Source: Leptofilum sp041748655
GTDB lineage: Bacteria > Chloroflexota > Anaerolineae > Promineifilales > Promineifilaceae
Assembly: GCA_041748655.1 (NCBI GenBank)
Contig: JBGTCV010000032.1
Location: 1 to 64,000, forward strand
Direction: 5' to 3'
Length of the DNA: 64,000 nt
Positions 33,504-41,857 of this stretch are shown here, piece after piece. Position 1 is the first letter of the stretch; every line of letters starts with the position of its first letter. The translations under genes and the position numbers were made by a program. The notes under the pieces were generated by a model, which was not told the origin of the DNA, did not search any database, and worked only from the letters and a program-made list of their open reading frames with translations.

Positions 33504-33673
33504 GGTTAACTGAGATAACCAAGGTGGTTAACTGAGTGAACCACATGGTTAACCAAGTGAACCAAGGTGGTTAACTGAGTTAACCAAGGTGGTTAACTGA
33601 ATGAACCAGGATGGTTATCTGAGTTAACCAAGATGGTTATCTGAGTGAACCAGGATGGTTAACTGAGTTAACC
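33504..33673 (+). repeat. Array of eight 22-bp palindromic repeats
   Basis: Units start at 33504, 33526, 33547, 33569, 33591, 33613, 33635 and 33657. The consensus GGTTAACTGAGTTAACC is itself a 7-bp inverted repeat with a TGA centre, and the linker AAGGT or AGGAT fills the unit to 22 (once 21) bases, two helical turns. All sites would face the same side of the DNA. Variation (GTGAACC, GGTTATC) is in the arms. It lies upstream of int, so integrase arm sites, an operator array or replication iterons are possible. Confidence 0.9.
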
Positions 33674-34040
33674 CGAACAAAAAGAAGAAACAAAAGAGAA
33701 AAACAAACGATCAAACAAACGATCAAACAAAAAGAAAAAACAAAAGCGCTTAAGCGCTGTTAATGCTTTTTCCGGCCTACGTTTATTTTTCTTTTTTTTC
33801 GTTTTGAGACGCTGCGCGAAGGTAAAGGTGATTATCTTGGGAATTGGCCGCCGAAGGCGGCTGAGCTTTTAAAAAGCGGTATGCTACTGGCTATACGAAG
33901 TAACCCAGGGGGGCGACCACGGCCGCCCCATTTTTTTGCCTGCGGCGCTTTTTCCTAAAACTTTATTGCATTGACGATGATGCCGGTTAGCTTTAGGTTC
34001 TGCTGCGTGAGTAGCTTAGCTAGAAAAAGGTGTTACTTTA
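33674..34040 (+). other. A-rich tract and hairpins between repeat array and regulator
   Basis: 33,674-33,745 is purine-rich and easily melted, with CAAACGATCAAA repeated twice, then the palindrome AGCGCTTAAGCGCT. A T-rich stretch follows at 33,780-33,805. GCCGCCGAAGGCGGC (33,847-33,861) and GGGGCG..CGCCCC plus seven T (about 33,909-33,938) are hairpins, the latter terminator-like. With the iteron-like array this resembles a replication origin or attP region. No gene is present. Confidence 0.45.
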
Positions 34041-34060
34041 GGAAACCATTAAAAGTTTCC

Positions 34061-34101
34061 TTGACAAGTGATGCACCCTAGACTATTATCGAGTGCATCA
34101 C
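34061..34101 (+). promoter_or_regulatory. Promoter with overlapping operator of the RHH gene
   Basis: TTGACA (34061-34066), 17 bases, TATTAT (34084-34089), a near-consensus promoter. GTGATGCAC (34068-34076) and GTGCATCAC (34093-34101) are exact inverted repeats on both sides of the -10 box. A second pair GGAAAC/GTTTCC (34041-34060) lies just upstream. Ribbon-helix-helix proteins usually repress their own gene from such sites. Confidence 0.75.
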
Positions 34102-34119
34102 CTCCCAAAGGAAAGAAAC

Positions 34120-34296
34120 ATGGCGGTTTCAAAAGATAAAATCAGGCCCACAATTACGATACATCGAGATTTGCACGAACTGATAAAATTGGACGCTGAG
34201 AAAAACAACCGTTCAATTTCTCAAGAAATCGCCAGGATCCTTGAAACAAAATACAAAAACGAAGGTCGTTACAAACGGCCTGTAGATAAAAACTAA
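34120..34296 (+). CDS. Ribbon-helix-helix (Arc-type) DNA-binding regulator
   Basis: 58 residues from ATG 34120, AAAGGAAAG upstream. A basic start, a beta strand (RPTITIH) and two helices (RDLHELIKLDAEKNNRS, ISQEIARILETKYK) are the complete Arc/MetJ fold, which binds DNA as a dimer through the strand. It is probably the prophage's own repressor or an antitoxin without its toxin; no toxin gene is adjacent. Expression is likely autoregulated through the inverted repeat at its promoter. Confidence 0.8.
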   Translation: MAVSKDKIRPTITIHRDLHELIKLDAEKNNRSISQEIARILETKYKNEGRYKRPVDKN

Positions 34297-34297
34297 A

Positions 34298-34337
34298 CGA
34301 GCCGCCCTTCCGGTCAAAGATAAGGCGACTCGTTTGC
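34298..34337 (+). terminator. Hairpin after the RHH gene
   Basis: ACGAG-CGCC pairs with GGCG-CTCGT around a loop of about 15 bases, followed by TTTG. The U-run is short, so termination may be weak. Confidence 0.5.
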
Positions 34338-34408
34338 GATTAGAACCTTTACAACCAAATACAAATAGCCACAAAAATTCTAACCTGGGGTGCGATTAGA
34401 CACCTAGG

Positions 34409-34480
34409 TGACCCTGGAAGGACTCGAACCTTCAACCTGCTGATTAAGAGTCAGTTGCTCTGCCATTGAGCTACAGGGCC
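34409..34480 (-). tRNA. tRNA-Lys (CTT anticodon)
   Basis: On the minus strand the 72-nt gene has acceptor GGCCCTG/CAGGGTC, D arm GCTCAATGGCAGAGC, anticodon loop CTCTTAA (CTT at 34-36), and T arm GAAGG TTCGAGT CCTTC. The discriminator is A and CCA is not encoded. Its 3' end points at the integrase side, the usual arrangement when a prophage has integrated into a tRNA gene, so it probably carries one attachment site. Confidence 0.95.
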
Positions 34481-34547
34481 ATTGGCCAGCGGCATAACGA
34501 AAGCCGACAAGCGGACGGGATTATACAAAATTTTGGCGCAAAAACAA

Positions 34548-36806
34548 CTAGCGCCCCTGCAAAAACGCGGCCGAAATCCAGCCAATCTGGCCGTCAAACA
34601 GCACTTCCTGCCAGACAAGGTCATCAGCCGTTTCTAATCCGTCCAGCAAAACAACCACGGTATTGATTGGCAAAATCGTAATGACCTCTGCACCCAGGCT
34701 GGGAGCGGCGCGTAAATTGGTGCCGAATGGGTGGGTGATAACGGCCGTTTGCGGCGTAGCCGTCGGGGTTTCTGTCGGCGTGGGGGTGAACGTAGGCGTA
34801 GGCGTTCGCGTCGGCGTCTCGCTGGGAAGCACCGTTGGCGTGGCCGTCTCCGTGGGTTGTGGGGAAGGCGTCAGCGTAGGCGTGGCGGTTGGCGTAACGG
34901 TTGGCCCAGGCGTGAACGTTAGCGTCGGCAGCGGCGTGGGTGTGAGCGTCGGCGGCACTTCCGGGTCTAGCTGCCTCACCTCAATCACCGTCAGCGTCAG
35001 CGCCACGCTTTCCAGAATGCCCTCATCCTTCAATGTCGCCCCAATGGCGGTTTGCAGCTCTTCCACCACCCGGTGCGGCAGGGGCCGGGTGGAACGAGCC
35101 GTAATGTCTAGCGTTAAAAAACCGTTCTCAAACGTACTTTTAGGCGGTTCATCCAGCGTTGCGTCGGCCACTTCAGCCAGCTTCTCCTCCACCACCTCGT
35201 TGATGCGGGCCAGACGGGCCTGATCCTGGGCCAGCTGGTAGGTAAAGCCCAGAATCAACGCCGTCACCAATGCCAATGAGACAATGGCCACGCGCACGCT
35301 GCGGGTTTGCACGGTGCGGCGCGATTTTTGGGCCACCGTCGGGCGAAACCCCAAAACCAAAAACATCAGGGCTGTGGCCGAGCTAATCGAGACAAAGTTG
35401 GCAGCAAACAGCAGCAGAGCGCCAAACGCCTGATCGTACCGGCCGGCCGTGAGGGAGATGCCTACAGTGGCCAGCGGCGGCACCAGGGCAGCGGCAATGG
35501 CCACGCCGGGCAGCGCTCCGGCAGCGTCGGAACGGCTGAGGGCATACGCCCCGGCCAGCCCGGAAAAGAGGGCGATGGCCAGATCGATCAGCGTGGGCTG
35601 GGTGCGTGCCAGCAGTTCAGAAGTGGCGGGCTGGTTGATGCTGAGCAACCCCGCAGCCGCACCAAAGACAATGGCCAACAGGGCGCCACGCAGTACCGCG
35701 CCAATAGAAAGCCTGATGAAGCGAATATCGCCCAAAACAACGGCCAGCCCAGCCCCAATCATGGGCGACATGAGCGGCGCCACCAACATTGCGCCGATGA
35801 CTACAGCCGCGCTGTTGACAATCAGGCCGAGGGCGGCGATGACCGTGGAGAGCGAGATGAGGATGTAAAAATCGAGGTCGGGGCGGGTGCTGCGCCGAAT
35901 ACGGGTATATGCTTCGGTACGATCCTTCACATCCAGGCGGGGCAAATATTGGCGCAGCCGCCAGATGAGATTGTCCCACTGGCTGCCCAGGCGGCTGCGC
36001 GGCTGCCGCACAATGATCACCGGTTTTTTGCTTTGGCGCACCACGGCTGCGGGAATGTCGCCAAACAAAATTTTGTCAATGGAGCTTTCCTGGCTGGCCC
36101 CAATAATAACCAGGTCGCAGTTATCGCGGGCAAATTCGATGATACCTTCGGCCACAGAGGGAGCCGTAATGAGTTGTGTCTCAATTTTGTCATTCGCATC
36201 GACATATTGCATCAGCTGGCGCAGACGGCTGCGGCCCAGCGCTTGCTCGTTTTCCAGGTAGTCTGGGGCGATGTAAACGGCCGTTATCTTCACCTTATTA
36301 GCCAACGGCAGCAAAAAAGCGAGGGCAAAGGCTGTATTGGGGCCACCGGAAGTCGGCACGATGATATGTTCGAGTTCGTCCTGGGGAAATACGGCCGTTT
36401 CCCCCACCACATTGACATTGTCTCCCCGAACGGCAGCTATGGCACAAGCGAGACGATTCAAGTTAAAAGGAATGGGGCCATCCATATGGGCCACCAGCAG
36501 ATCAATAACGGCCGTATCCACAAATCTGGCTAACGCTTTGTCGAAGCGAACGGCCGTTATGATTAAGATCGTCACGTCGTCTGCATTGGGTTCCAGCGCT
36601 TTGATCCTGGCAGCCTGGGCCTGTGCGGCCGTTTGGGCCGCCGGATTCATATCGGGGATGTAAATGCCCACGATGAGCTGCCCGTTGTTGGCTCGCGCCA
36701 GGGCCAGGGCAAGCTGCCAGACACGCCCCAACGATTCGTCAGGTGGTAAAATTACCAGGGCACGCCACAACTTTTCTTCCGGAATTTGACCTTCGATAAT
36801 TTTCAT
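34548..36806 (-). CDS. USP-DUF389-SH3 fusion membrane protein
   Basis: 752 residues. Residues 1-140 and 145-270 are two universal-stress-protein-like nucleotide-binding domains (second ends in VVRQSKKPVIIVRQ). About 300-560 is the DUF389 membrane domain with six or so helices, including GAMLVAPLMSPMIGAGLAV. A Thr/Pro-rich stalk (about 610-690, built of TPTPT repeats) leads to a C-terminal bacterial SH3 domain (ATxxNLRAAPSLGAEVITIL). The stalk and SH3 should reach the cell wall. Adding cytoplasmic sensors at one end and a wall-binding domain at the other is unusual. Function unknown; perhaps stress sensing or transport. Confidence 0.85.
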   Translation of the reverse strand: MKIIEGQIPEEKLWRALVILPPDESLGRVWQLALALARANNGQLIVGIYIPDMNPAAQTAAQAQAARIKALEPNADDVTILIITAVRFDKALARFVDTAVIDLLVAHMDGPIPFNLNRLACAIAAVRGDNVNVVGETAVFPQDELEHIIVPTSGGPNTAFALAFLLPLANKVKITAVYIAPDYLENEQALGRSRLRQLMQYVDANDKIETQLITAPSVAEGIIEFARDNCDLVIIGASQESSIDKILFGDIPAAVVRQSKKPVIIVRQPRSRLGSQWDNLIWRLRQYLPRLDVKDRTEAYTRIRRSTRPDLDFYILISLSTVIAALGLIVNSAAVVIGAMLVAPLMSPMIGAGLAVVLGDIRFIRLSIGAVLRGALLAIVFGAAAGLLSINQPATSELLARTQPTLIDLAIALFSGLAGAYALSRSDAAGALPGVAIAAALVPPLATVGISLTAGRYDQAFGALLLFAANFVSISSATALMFLVLGFRPTVAQKSRRTVQTRSVRVAIVSLALVTALILGFTYQLAQDQARLARINEVVEEKLAEVADATLDEPPKSTFENGFLTLDITARSTRPLPHRVVEELQTAIGATLKDEGILESVALTLTVIEVRQLDPEVPPTLTPTPLPTLTFTPGPTVTPTATPTLTPSPQPTETATPTVLPSETPTRTPTPTFTPTPTETPTATPQTAVITHPFGTNLRAAPSLGAEVITILPINTVVVLLDGLETADDLVWQEVLFDGQIGWISAAFLQGR

Positions 36807-36976
36807 AGACAGTTTGGTTGCTGGTTGTTAGTTACCGGTTGCTGGTGAGAGCAATAAATTATTGGCTGCCAGCCATCATTTACGAGATGGCAAGTATAAC
36901 AAACGGCCGTTTTCTTTAACATAGTTCCGGCAAAATTATATTGAGTCTTTAGGAATTCAGGGGTTTGACACCATTT

Positions 36977-37032
36977 GTAGGGGCGACCCTTGTGGTCGCC
37001 CTCGACTGGGCGGGCACAAGACCCGCCCCTAC
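36977..37032 (+). repeat. Intergenic palindromic repeat
   Basis: GTAGGGGCGACC..GGTCGCCC followed by GGGCGGG..CCCGCCCCTAC forms two hairpins inside one larger inverted repeat with ends GTAGGGGCG/CGCCCCTAC. It resembles REP-like elements scattered in many Chloroflexota genomes. It lies between two converging minus-strand neighbours' control regions. Confidence 0.7.
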
Positions 37033-37073
37033 ATTGACAGATACCCCACGAAATCCCAAAGGGCGATTATTTT

Positions 37074-38354
37074 TTACGGAGCTGTGGCAAAGAGGCATTT
37101 CAGGTAGGCCCCTTCGGGAAAACGGATGGGATGATCCAGGGCGTGGCCGGTACGCTCGATCTCTTGCAACGGCCGTCCCACCCCCAACGCTGCCTGATGC
37201 ACCACCCCGAAAAACTGTTCCGCGCTCACCCGACTGGAGCAGGAGGCCATAACCAACACGCCGCCTGGTCTCAACAGCTGCAAACCGAGGCGGACCAAAC
37301 GGCCGTAGGCCGACACCGCCCGTTCTATCTCCTCCTGCCGCTTGGCAAAGGCGGGTGGATCGATAATCACCATCTCAAAGCGGCGGCGGTTGGCGATGAG
37401 CTGCTTCAGCGTCAGGAAGGCGTCCCCCACCAGCAGTTCGTGTTCGGCTGCGGCTACCGCTTCATGCGCCCTGTTGAGCTTGAAGTTGCGCATCGCGTTG
37501 GCCAGCGCCGGCTGGCTGATGTCCAAACTAACCACCTCTTTGGCCCCGCCCCGCGCCGCATACAGCGAAAAGCCGCCCGTGTAGGCAAAAACGTTCAGCA
37601 CCCGTTTGCCCGCCGCCAACTGCTCTACCCGCGCCCGATTGTCGCGCTGGTCCAAAAAGAAGCCGGTTTTTTGCCCCTGCACCAGATCGGCCTCAAAGTA
37701 GAGTCCGTTTTCCAGAAAGCGCACCCCGTCTTTGAGCGGCTGGCCCAGCAGCACCTGGCCATCTTGCAAACCATACAAATCATCTTCCTGCCGCTGGACA
37801 AAGCGGCTCAGCCGCAAAACCAGGCGCTTAGATTGGAGTACGGCCGTTAACCCACGCAGCAAATCGGGCAAATGAGGCACCCAGGCGGTAGTGTACAGCT
37901 TCAAAACGGCGTTGTCTCCATACCGGTCGATGACCAGACCGGGCAGGCCATCATTTTCGCCATGCACCAGGCGGTAGCCAGTGGTATACGTTTGCAGCAG
38001 CGGCTGGCGCAGCTCTGCGGCCGTTTCCAGCCTGTACAAAAACCAGTCGGCATCAATGTTGGTTGGCTCCCCCTGAGCCAAAATGCGCACGCGGATGGGG
38101 GAGGCGGGGGCATACAGCCCAATGGCTAAAAAGCGGCGCTTGCGATCAAAAATGACGGCAAGATCACCGGAACGGCCGTTGTGGCTCATCTGCCGCACCG
38201 CTTTTTCAAACACCCAGGGATGCCCATTGCGAATCGCTCGCTCCGCCGCCGGGCTCACCCGAATGGCAATCCGCTTTTCCGACGGCCTGGGTAAATGTGC
38301 CAGTTCTCGTTCAAAATCCATAATTTTATCAGACAGTGATGGCTCTACTGTCAA
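37074..38354 (-). CDS. rlmI: Class I SAM-dependent rRNA methyltransferase (RlmI family)
   Basis: 426 residues. An N-terminal PUA domain (about 25-110, IRVSPAAERAIRNGHPWVF) binds RNA. A central EEHEI-type region follows. The Rossmann methyltransferase has motif I VLNVFAYTGGFSLYAA (about 250-265) and the catalytic-site phrase IIDPPAFAK (about 331-339). Members methylate C1962-type cytosine of 23S rRNA. Length is a little above the usual 395 because of the N-terminus; an internal ATG at codon 12 is possible. Substrate is inferred from family. Confidence 0.85.
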   Translation of the reverse strand: MTVEPSLSDKIMDFERELAHLPRPSEKRIAIRVSPAAERAIRNGHPWVFEKAVRQMSHNGRSGDLAVIFDRKRRFLAIGLYAPASPIRVRILAQGEPTNIDADWFLYRLETAAELRQPLLQTYTTGYRLVHGENDGLPGLVIDRYGDNAVLKLYTTAWVPHLPDLLRGLTAVLQSKRLVLRLSRFVQRQEDDLYGLQDGQVLLGQPLKDGVRFLENGLYFEADLVQGQKTGFFLDQRDNRARVEQLAAGKRVLNVFAYTGGFSLYAARGGAKEVVSLDISQPALANAMRNFKLNRAHEAVAAAEHELLVGDAFLTLKQLIANRRRFEMVIIDPPAFAKRQEEIERAVSAYGRLVRLGLQLLRPGGVLVMASCSSRVSAEQFFGVVHQAALGVGRPLQEIERTGHALDHPIRFPEGAYLKCLFATAP

Positions 38355-38735
38355 TCTATTGGCTGACTGTCAAATCTAATAGACATTATTGGAATTAACG
38401 TTATGTCAAAAAATAATCCGCAGATTTCGCAGATTCACGCAGAATAAAGGCAAAAAATCTGCGTTAATCTGTGGATCCATTCTTATTTCCGATATTGTCT
38501 AATTATTCAAACCAGTGACAACAACGAATTGGAGTAAGCAACGAATTTTTTCTCTATTATGTTTAATTCGTTTATTACTAAAATTCGTTGTTGTCTCCTT
38601 AAAATAAATTTTTCCAGTCAATCAGTGTCCATCTGAGTAAATCACTGTTCCGTTTCTGTTTTTTCGTAGCCTCACGGATTCTAGCGTAAAATGAAGCGCA
38701 ATGCCGAAAGCAAACACAATTTACCGAGAAATTTC
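38355..38735 (+). repeat. Intergenic stretch with dispersed CTGCG-type repeats
   Basis: 38,410-38,480 contains direct and inverted copies of CGCAGATT and ATCTGCGTTAATCTGTG; the latter word recurs at about 63,645-63,663. 38,520-38,600 is AT-rich with CAACGAATT repeated as an inverted pair. No gene or clear promoter is seen. Confidence 0.5.
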
Positions 38736-39662
38736 ATGAACAAACAAGTCACCGTCACCATTCCCGCCACTTCTGCCAATTTAGGTCCCGGCTTCGACTG
38801 CCTAGGACTGGCGCTGGCTCTGTACAATACGGTTACGTTTACGGCCGTTTCCACCCCCACGCTCACCATCACCGTCACCGGCCTGGACGCCGACAAAGTG
38901 CCCACCAACGAAACCAATCTGGTTTATCAATCTGCCTGTGCCATGTTTGATCGGTTGGGCAAACGGCCGTCTGGCCTGCACATTCAGCAACAAAACAACA
39001 TTCCCGTCGGCAGCGGGTTGGGCAGCAGCTCAACGGCCGTTCTTGGCGGTCTGCTGGCGGCCAACGCCCTGGTCGATGGTCATCTCAGCCAGGCAGACAT
39101 CCTGGCCATCGCCACGGCCGCCGAAGGCCACCCGGACAACGTCGCCCCGGCCCTGCTGGGCGGCCTCGTCCTGGGCATCATCAATGGCCAGGGGGTTCAC
39201 ATCGAACAGCTGCCGATCGTCCCGCAGCAGGTGGCCGTCATCCTGCCCGATTTTGAGCTGCTCACCCAGGACGCCCGCGCCGCGCTGCCCGCCCAAATCA
39301 GCCGGCAGGACGCCATTTTTAACGCCAGCCGCCTGCCTTTGCTCATTCGCGCCTTGGAAACGGCTGCTTACCCCACACTCAGCCTGGCCATGCAAGACAG
39401 GCTGCACCAACCTTATCGCCTGCCGCTCATTCCGGGCATGGCGGAGGCGTTTGCGGCGGCCACCGCAGCCGGGGCGGCTGGGGTCGCCCTTAGCGGTGCG
39501 GGGCCAAGCCTTATCGCTTTTGCCCCGGACAGTCATGCGGAAATTGTGGTGGCGGTAACGGCCGTTTTCCGCCAGCACAATCTCAACGCCCGCAGCTGGA
39601 TTTTGCCCATCGATACGGCCGGGGCTCAAATCAACAAACTCGCCAGCCAGAGTACAATTTGA
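38736..39662 (+). CDS. thrB: Homoserine kinase
   Basis: 308 residues of the GHMP kinase fold. It phosphorylates homoserine for threonine synthesis. The start VTVTIPATSANLGPGFDCLG is typical of ThrB, so ATG 38736 is preferred over 38691. The ATP loop is PVGSGLGSSSTAVLGG (about 87-102), and the third GHMP motif is GAAGVALSGAGPSLIAF near the C-terminus. It stands alone, without thrA or thrC nearby. Threonine made here could feed isoleucine by the classical route, although cimA at 57 kb offers another. Confidence 0.93.
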   Translation: MNKQVTVTIPATSANLGPGFDCLGLALALYNTVTFTAVSTPTLTITVTGLDADKVPTNETNLVYQSACAMFDRLGKRPSGLHIQQQNNIPVGSGLGSSSTAVLGGLLAANALVDGHLSQADILAIATAAEGHPDNVAPALLGGLVLGIINGQGVHIEQLPIVPQQVAVILPDFELLTQDARAALPAQISRQDAIFNASRLPLLIRALETAAYPTLSLAMQDRLHQPYRLPLIPGMAEAFAAATAAGAAGVALSGAGPSLIAFAPDSHAEIVVAVTAVFRQHNLNARSWILPIDTAGAQINKLASQSTI

Positions 39663-39899
39663 TAAACTTAAGACATCGTTGATACAGCAACTAATTAACA
39701 AAATTTGGCAGGCTCAACTCGCTGACTTGTCACTTTAAGAAAGTAAACAAACTATTTCCTATCCGTTGGTTAGAAAACGTGCCGCCTCCCACATCAGGCA
39801 CGGTTTCAAACCGTTTATCAGGCTGAATTGGCTGAGAAACGGCCGTAACCGCCAACCCAAACCATACAGCACCTACCAAGGCTTATTAAGGAGATTTGA

Positions 39900-40877
39900 A
39901 TGGACAAAGAAACATTGCTCGATTGGTACCGTCAAATGGTACTCATTCGCCGCTTTGAAGAGCGCAGCGATGAACTGTACCAGCTAGAAGGTAAAATCAA
40001 AGGGTTCCTGCACCTGTACATTGGCCAGGAAGCGGTTGCCGTCGGCAGCATCGGTGCCCGCAAAGAAGGCGATCACATCATCACCGCCTACCGCGACCAC
40101 GGCCACGCCCTGGCCGTCGGCATCCCCGCCACCGAAGTGATGGCCGAACTGATGGGCAAAGCCACCGGCGTTGTCGGCGGGCGCGGCGGCTCCATGCACA
40201 TGGCCAGCAAAGATCGCACCTTCTGGGGCGGCTACGGCATCGTTGGCGCCCACATTTCGCTGGGCGTGGGCCTGGCCCTGGCCGAAAAATACAAAGGCAG
40301 CGACGCCGTCTGCCTCTGCTACTTTGGCGACGGCGCTACCAACATCGGCTACTTCCACGAATCGCTCAACATGGCGGCCGTTTGGGACCTGCCCATTGTG
40401 TTCATCTGCGAAAACAACAAATACGGCATGGGCACTCCCGTTGAAAAAGCATCGGCCGTTGTCAAAATGGTAGACAAAGCCAAAGCGTACAACATCCCTG
40501 GCAAGCAGATCGACGGTATGGACATCCTGGCCGTTTACGAAGCAACCCAAAAAGCAATCGCCGCGTGCCGCAAGGGCAAGGGGCCACAGTTCCTGGAAAT
40601 GATGACCTACCGCTACCAAGGGCACAGCATCGGCGACCGTACCCGCTACCGCCCGGAAGGCGAGCTGGACAAATGGCGCGACGACAAAGACCCCATCGCC
40701 ACGCTGCAAAACCACCTGCTCAAAGAGCATCAGGTCAAAGAAGCCGATCTCGTCGCCATCGACAAAAAAGTGATCAAAGAAGTGGATGAAGCGGTTGAAT
40801 TCTCCGATGATTCCCCCCTGCCAGCGTTGGACACCCTGTTCAACCACATTTACCCCAGCAATGCGGAGGCAAACTAA
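39900..40877 (+). CDS. pdhA: Pyruvate (or 2-oxoacid/acetoin) dehydrogenase E1 alpha subunit
   Basis: 325 residues, AAGGAG upstream. It binds thiamine diphosphate and decarboxylates the oxoacid. GDG at 143-145 and NN at 172-173 (GDGATNIGYFHES..CENN) are the TPP-magnesium motif. YRYQGHSIGDRTRYR is the loop normally phosphorylated or ordered by lipoyl domains. Sequence style is that of PdhA/AcoA. It overlaps the E1 beta gene by one base (TAATG). Confidence 0.9.
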   Translation: MDKETLLDWYRQMVLIRRFEERSDELYQLEGKIKGFLHLYIGQEAVAVGSIGARKEGDHIITAYRDHGHALAVGIPATEVMAELMGKATGVVGGRGGSMHMASKDRTFWGGYGIVGAHISLGVGLALAEKYKGSDAVCLCYFGDGATNIGYFHESLNMAAVWDLPIVFICENNKYGMGTPVEKASAVVKMVDKAKAYNIPGKQIDGMDILAVYEATQKAIAACRKGKGPQFLEMMTYRYQGHSIGDRTRYRPEGELDKWRDDKDPIATLQNHLLKEHQVKEADLVAIDKKVIKEVDEAVEFSDDSPLPALDTLFNHIYPSNAEAN

Positions 40878-41857
40878 TGGCCCGTTTAACTTTAAGAGAA
40901 GCAATAACCGAAGCGCTGCGCGAAGAAATGCACCGCGATGAAAATGTTTTTATCATGGGCGAAGAAGTGGGGGCCTGGGGCGGCACCTACGCCGTCACCA
41001 AAGGGTTTTTGGAAGAGTTTGGCGAAAACCGCGTCCGCGACACCCCCATCTCTGAAATGGCTATTGCCGGAGCCGCCACCGGGGCCGCTATGGCAGGCAC
41101 CCGCCCCGTCGCCGAATTCATGACCATCAACTTTGCCTTTGTCGCCTTCGACGCCATTGTGAACCATGCTGCCAAGGTAAGCTACATGTTTAACGGCCAG
41201 TTCGACTGCCCGGTGGTCTTCCGCGCGCCGGGCGGCGGTGGCAAGCAGTTGGGAGCCACCCACAGCCACACCCCAGACGTTATTTTTGCCCATTTTCCGG
41301 GCCTCAAAGTTGTCTGCCCCGCCACCCCTTACGATGCCAAAGGGATGCTCAAATCCGCCATTCGGGACAATGGGCCGGTCATGTTCATCGAGCCAGTGGC
41401 GCTTTACACTTCCCCCAAAGTGCGGGACGAGGTACCGGATGAAGAGTACACCGTCCCGCTCGGCGTTTCAGACGTCAAGCGGGAAGGCTCTGATGTAACC
41501 ATCATCACCTATGGCGAAGGGCTGCACACCTCGCTGGATGCGGCCAAAACGTTGGCCAAAGAGGGCATCGAGGTGGAAATTATCGATCTGCGCAGTTTGC
41601 AGCCGCTGGATATGGGTCCCGTACTTGAATCGTTCAAGAAGACGTTCAAGGCTGTGGTGGTAGAATTTGGTCATCAAACCTATGGCGTTGGCGCAGAAAT
41701 TGTGGCTCGCTTGCAGGAAGAGGCGTTTGATTATATCGATGCCCCGATCAAGCGCGTGGCGCAGTATGATGTCCCAGCCCCGTACTCTGGCGAACTGGAA
41801 CGGGCGGCCCTACCCAATGCCGACCGCGTGATTGCCGCTGTGAAGGAGATTTTATAA
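40877..41857 (+). CDS. pdhB: Pyruvate (or 2-oxoacid/acetoin) dehydrogenase E1 beta subunit
   Basis: 326 residues. It completes the alpha2beta2 E1. Features are LREAITEALREEMHRDENVF at the start, GEEVGAWGGTYAVTKGF with the TPP-activating glutamate region, and the C-terminal transketolase domain (GSDVTIITYGEGLHTSL, VEIIDLRSLQPLD). One-base overlaps with both neighbours indicate tight coupling. Confidence 0.92.
   Translation: MARLTLREAITEALREEMHRDENVFIMGEEVGAWGGTYAVTKGFLEEFGENRVRDTPISEMAIAGAATGAAMAGTRPVAEFMTINFAFVAFDAIVNHAAKVSYMFNGQFDCPVVFRAPGGGGKQLGATHSHTPDVIFAHFPGLKVVCPATPYDAKGMLKSAIRDNGPVMFIEPVALYTSPKVRDEVPDEEYTVPLGVSDVKREGSDVTIITYGEGLHTSLDAAKTLAKEGIEVEIIDLRSLQPLDMGPVLESFKKTFKAVVVEFGHQTYGVGAEIVARLQEEAFDYIDAPIKRVAQYDVPAPYSGELERAALPNADRVIAAVKEIL

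Noticed and set aside
33504..33673. CRISPR array
   Set aside because: Repeats are contiguous 22-bp palindromes without unique spacers, and no cas genes are near.
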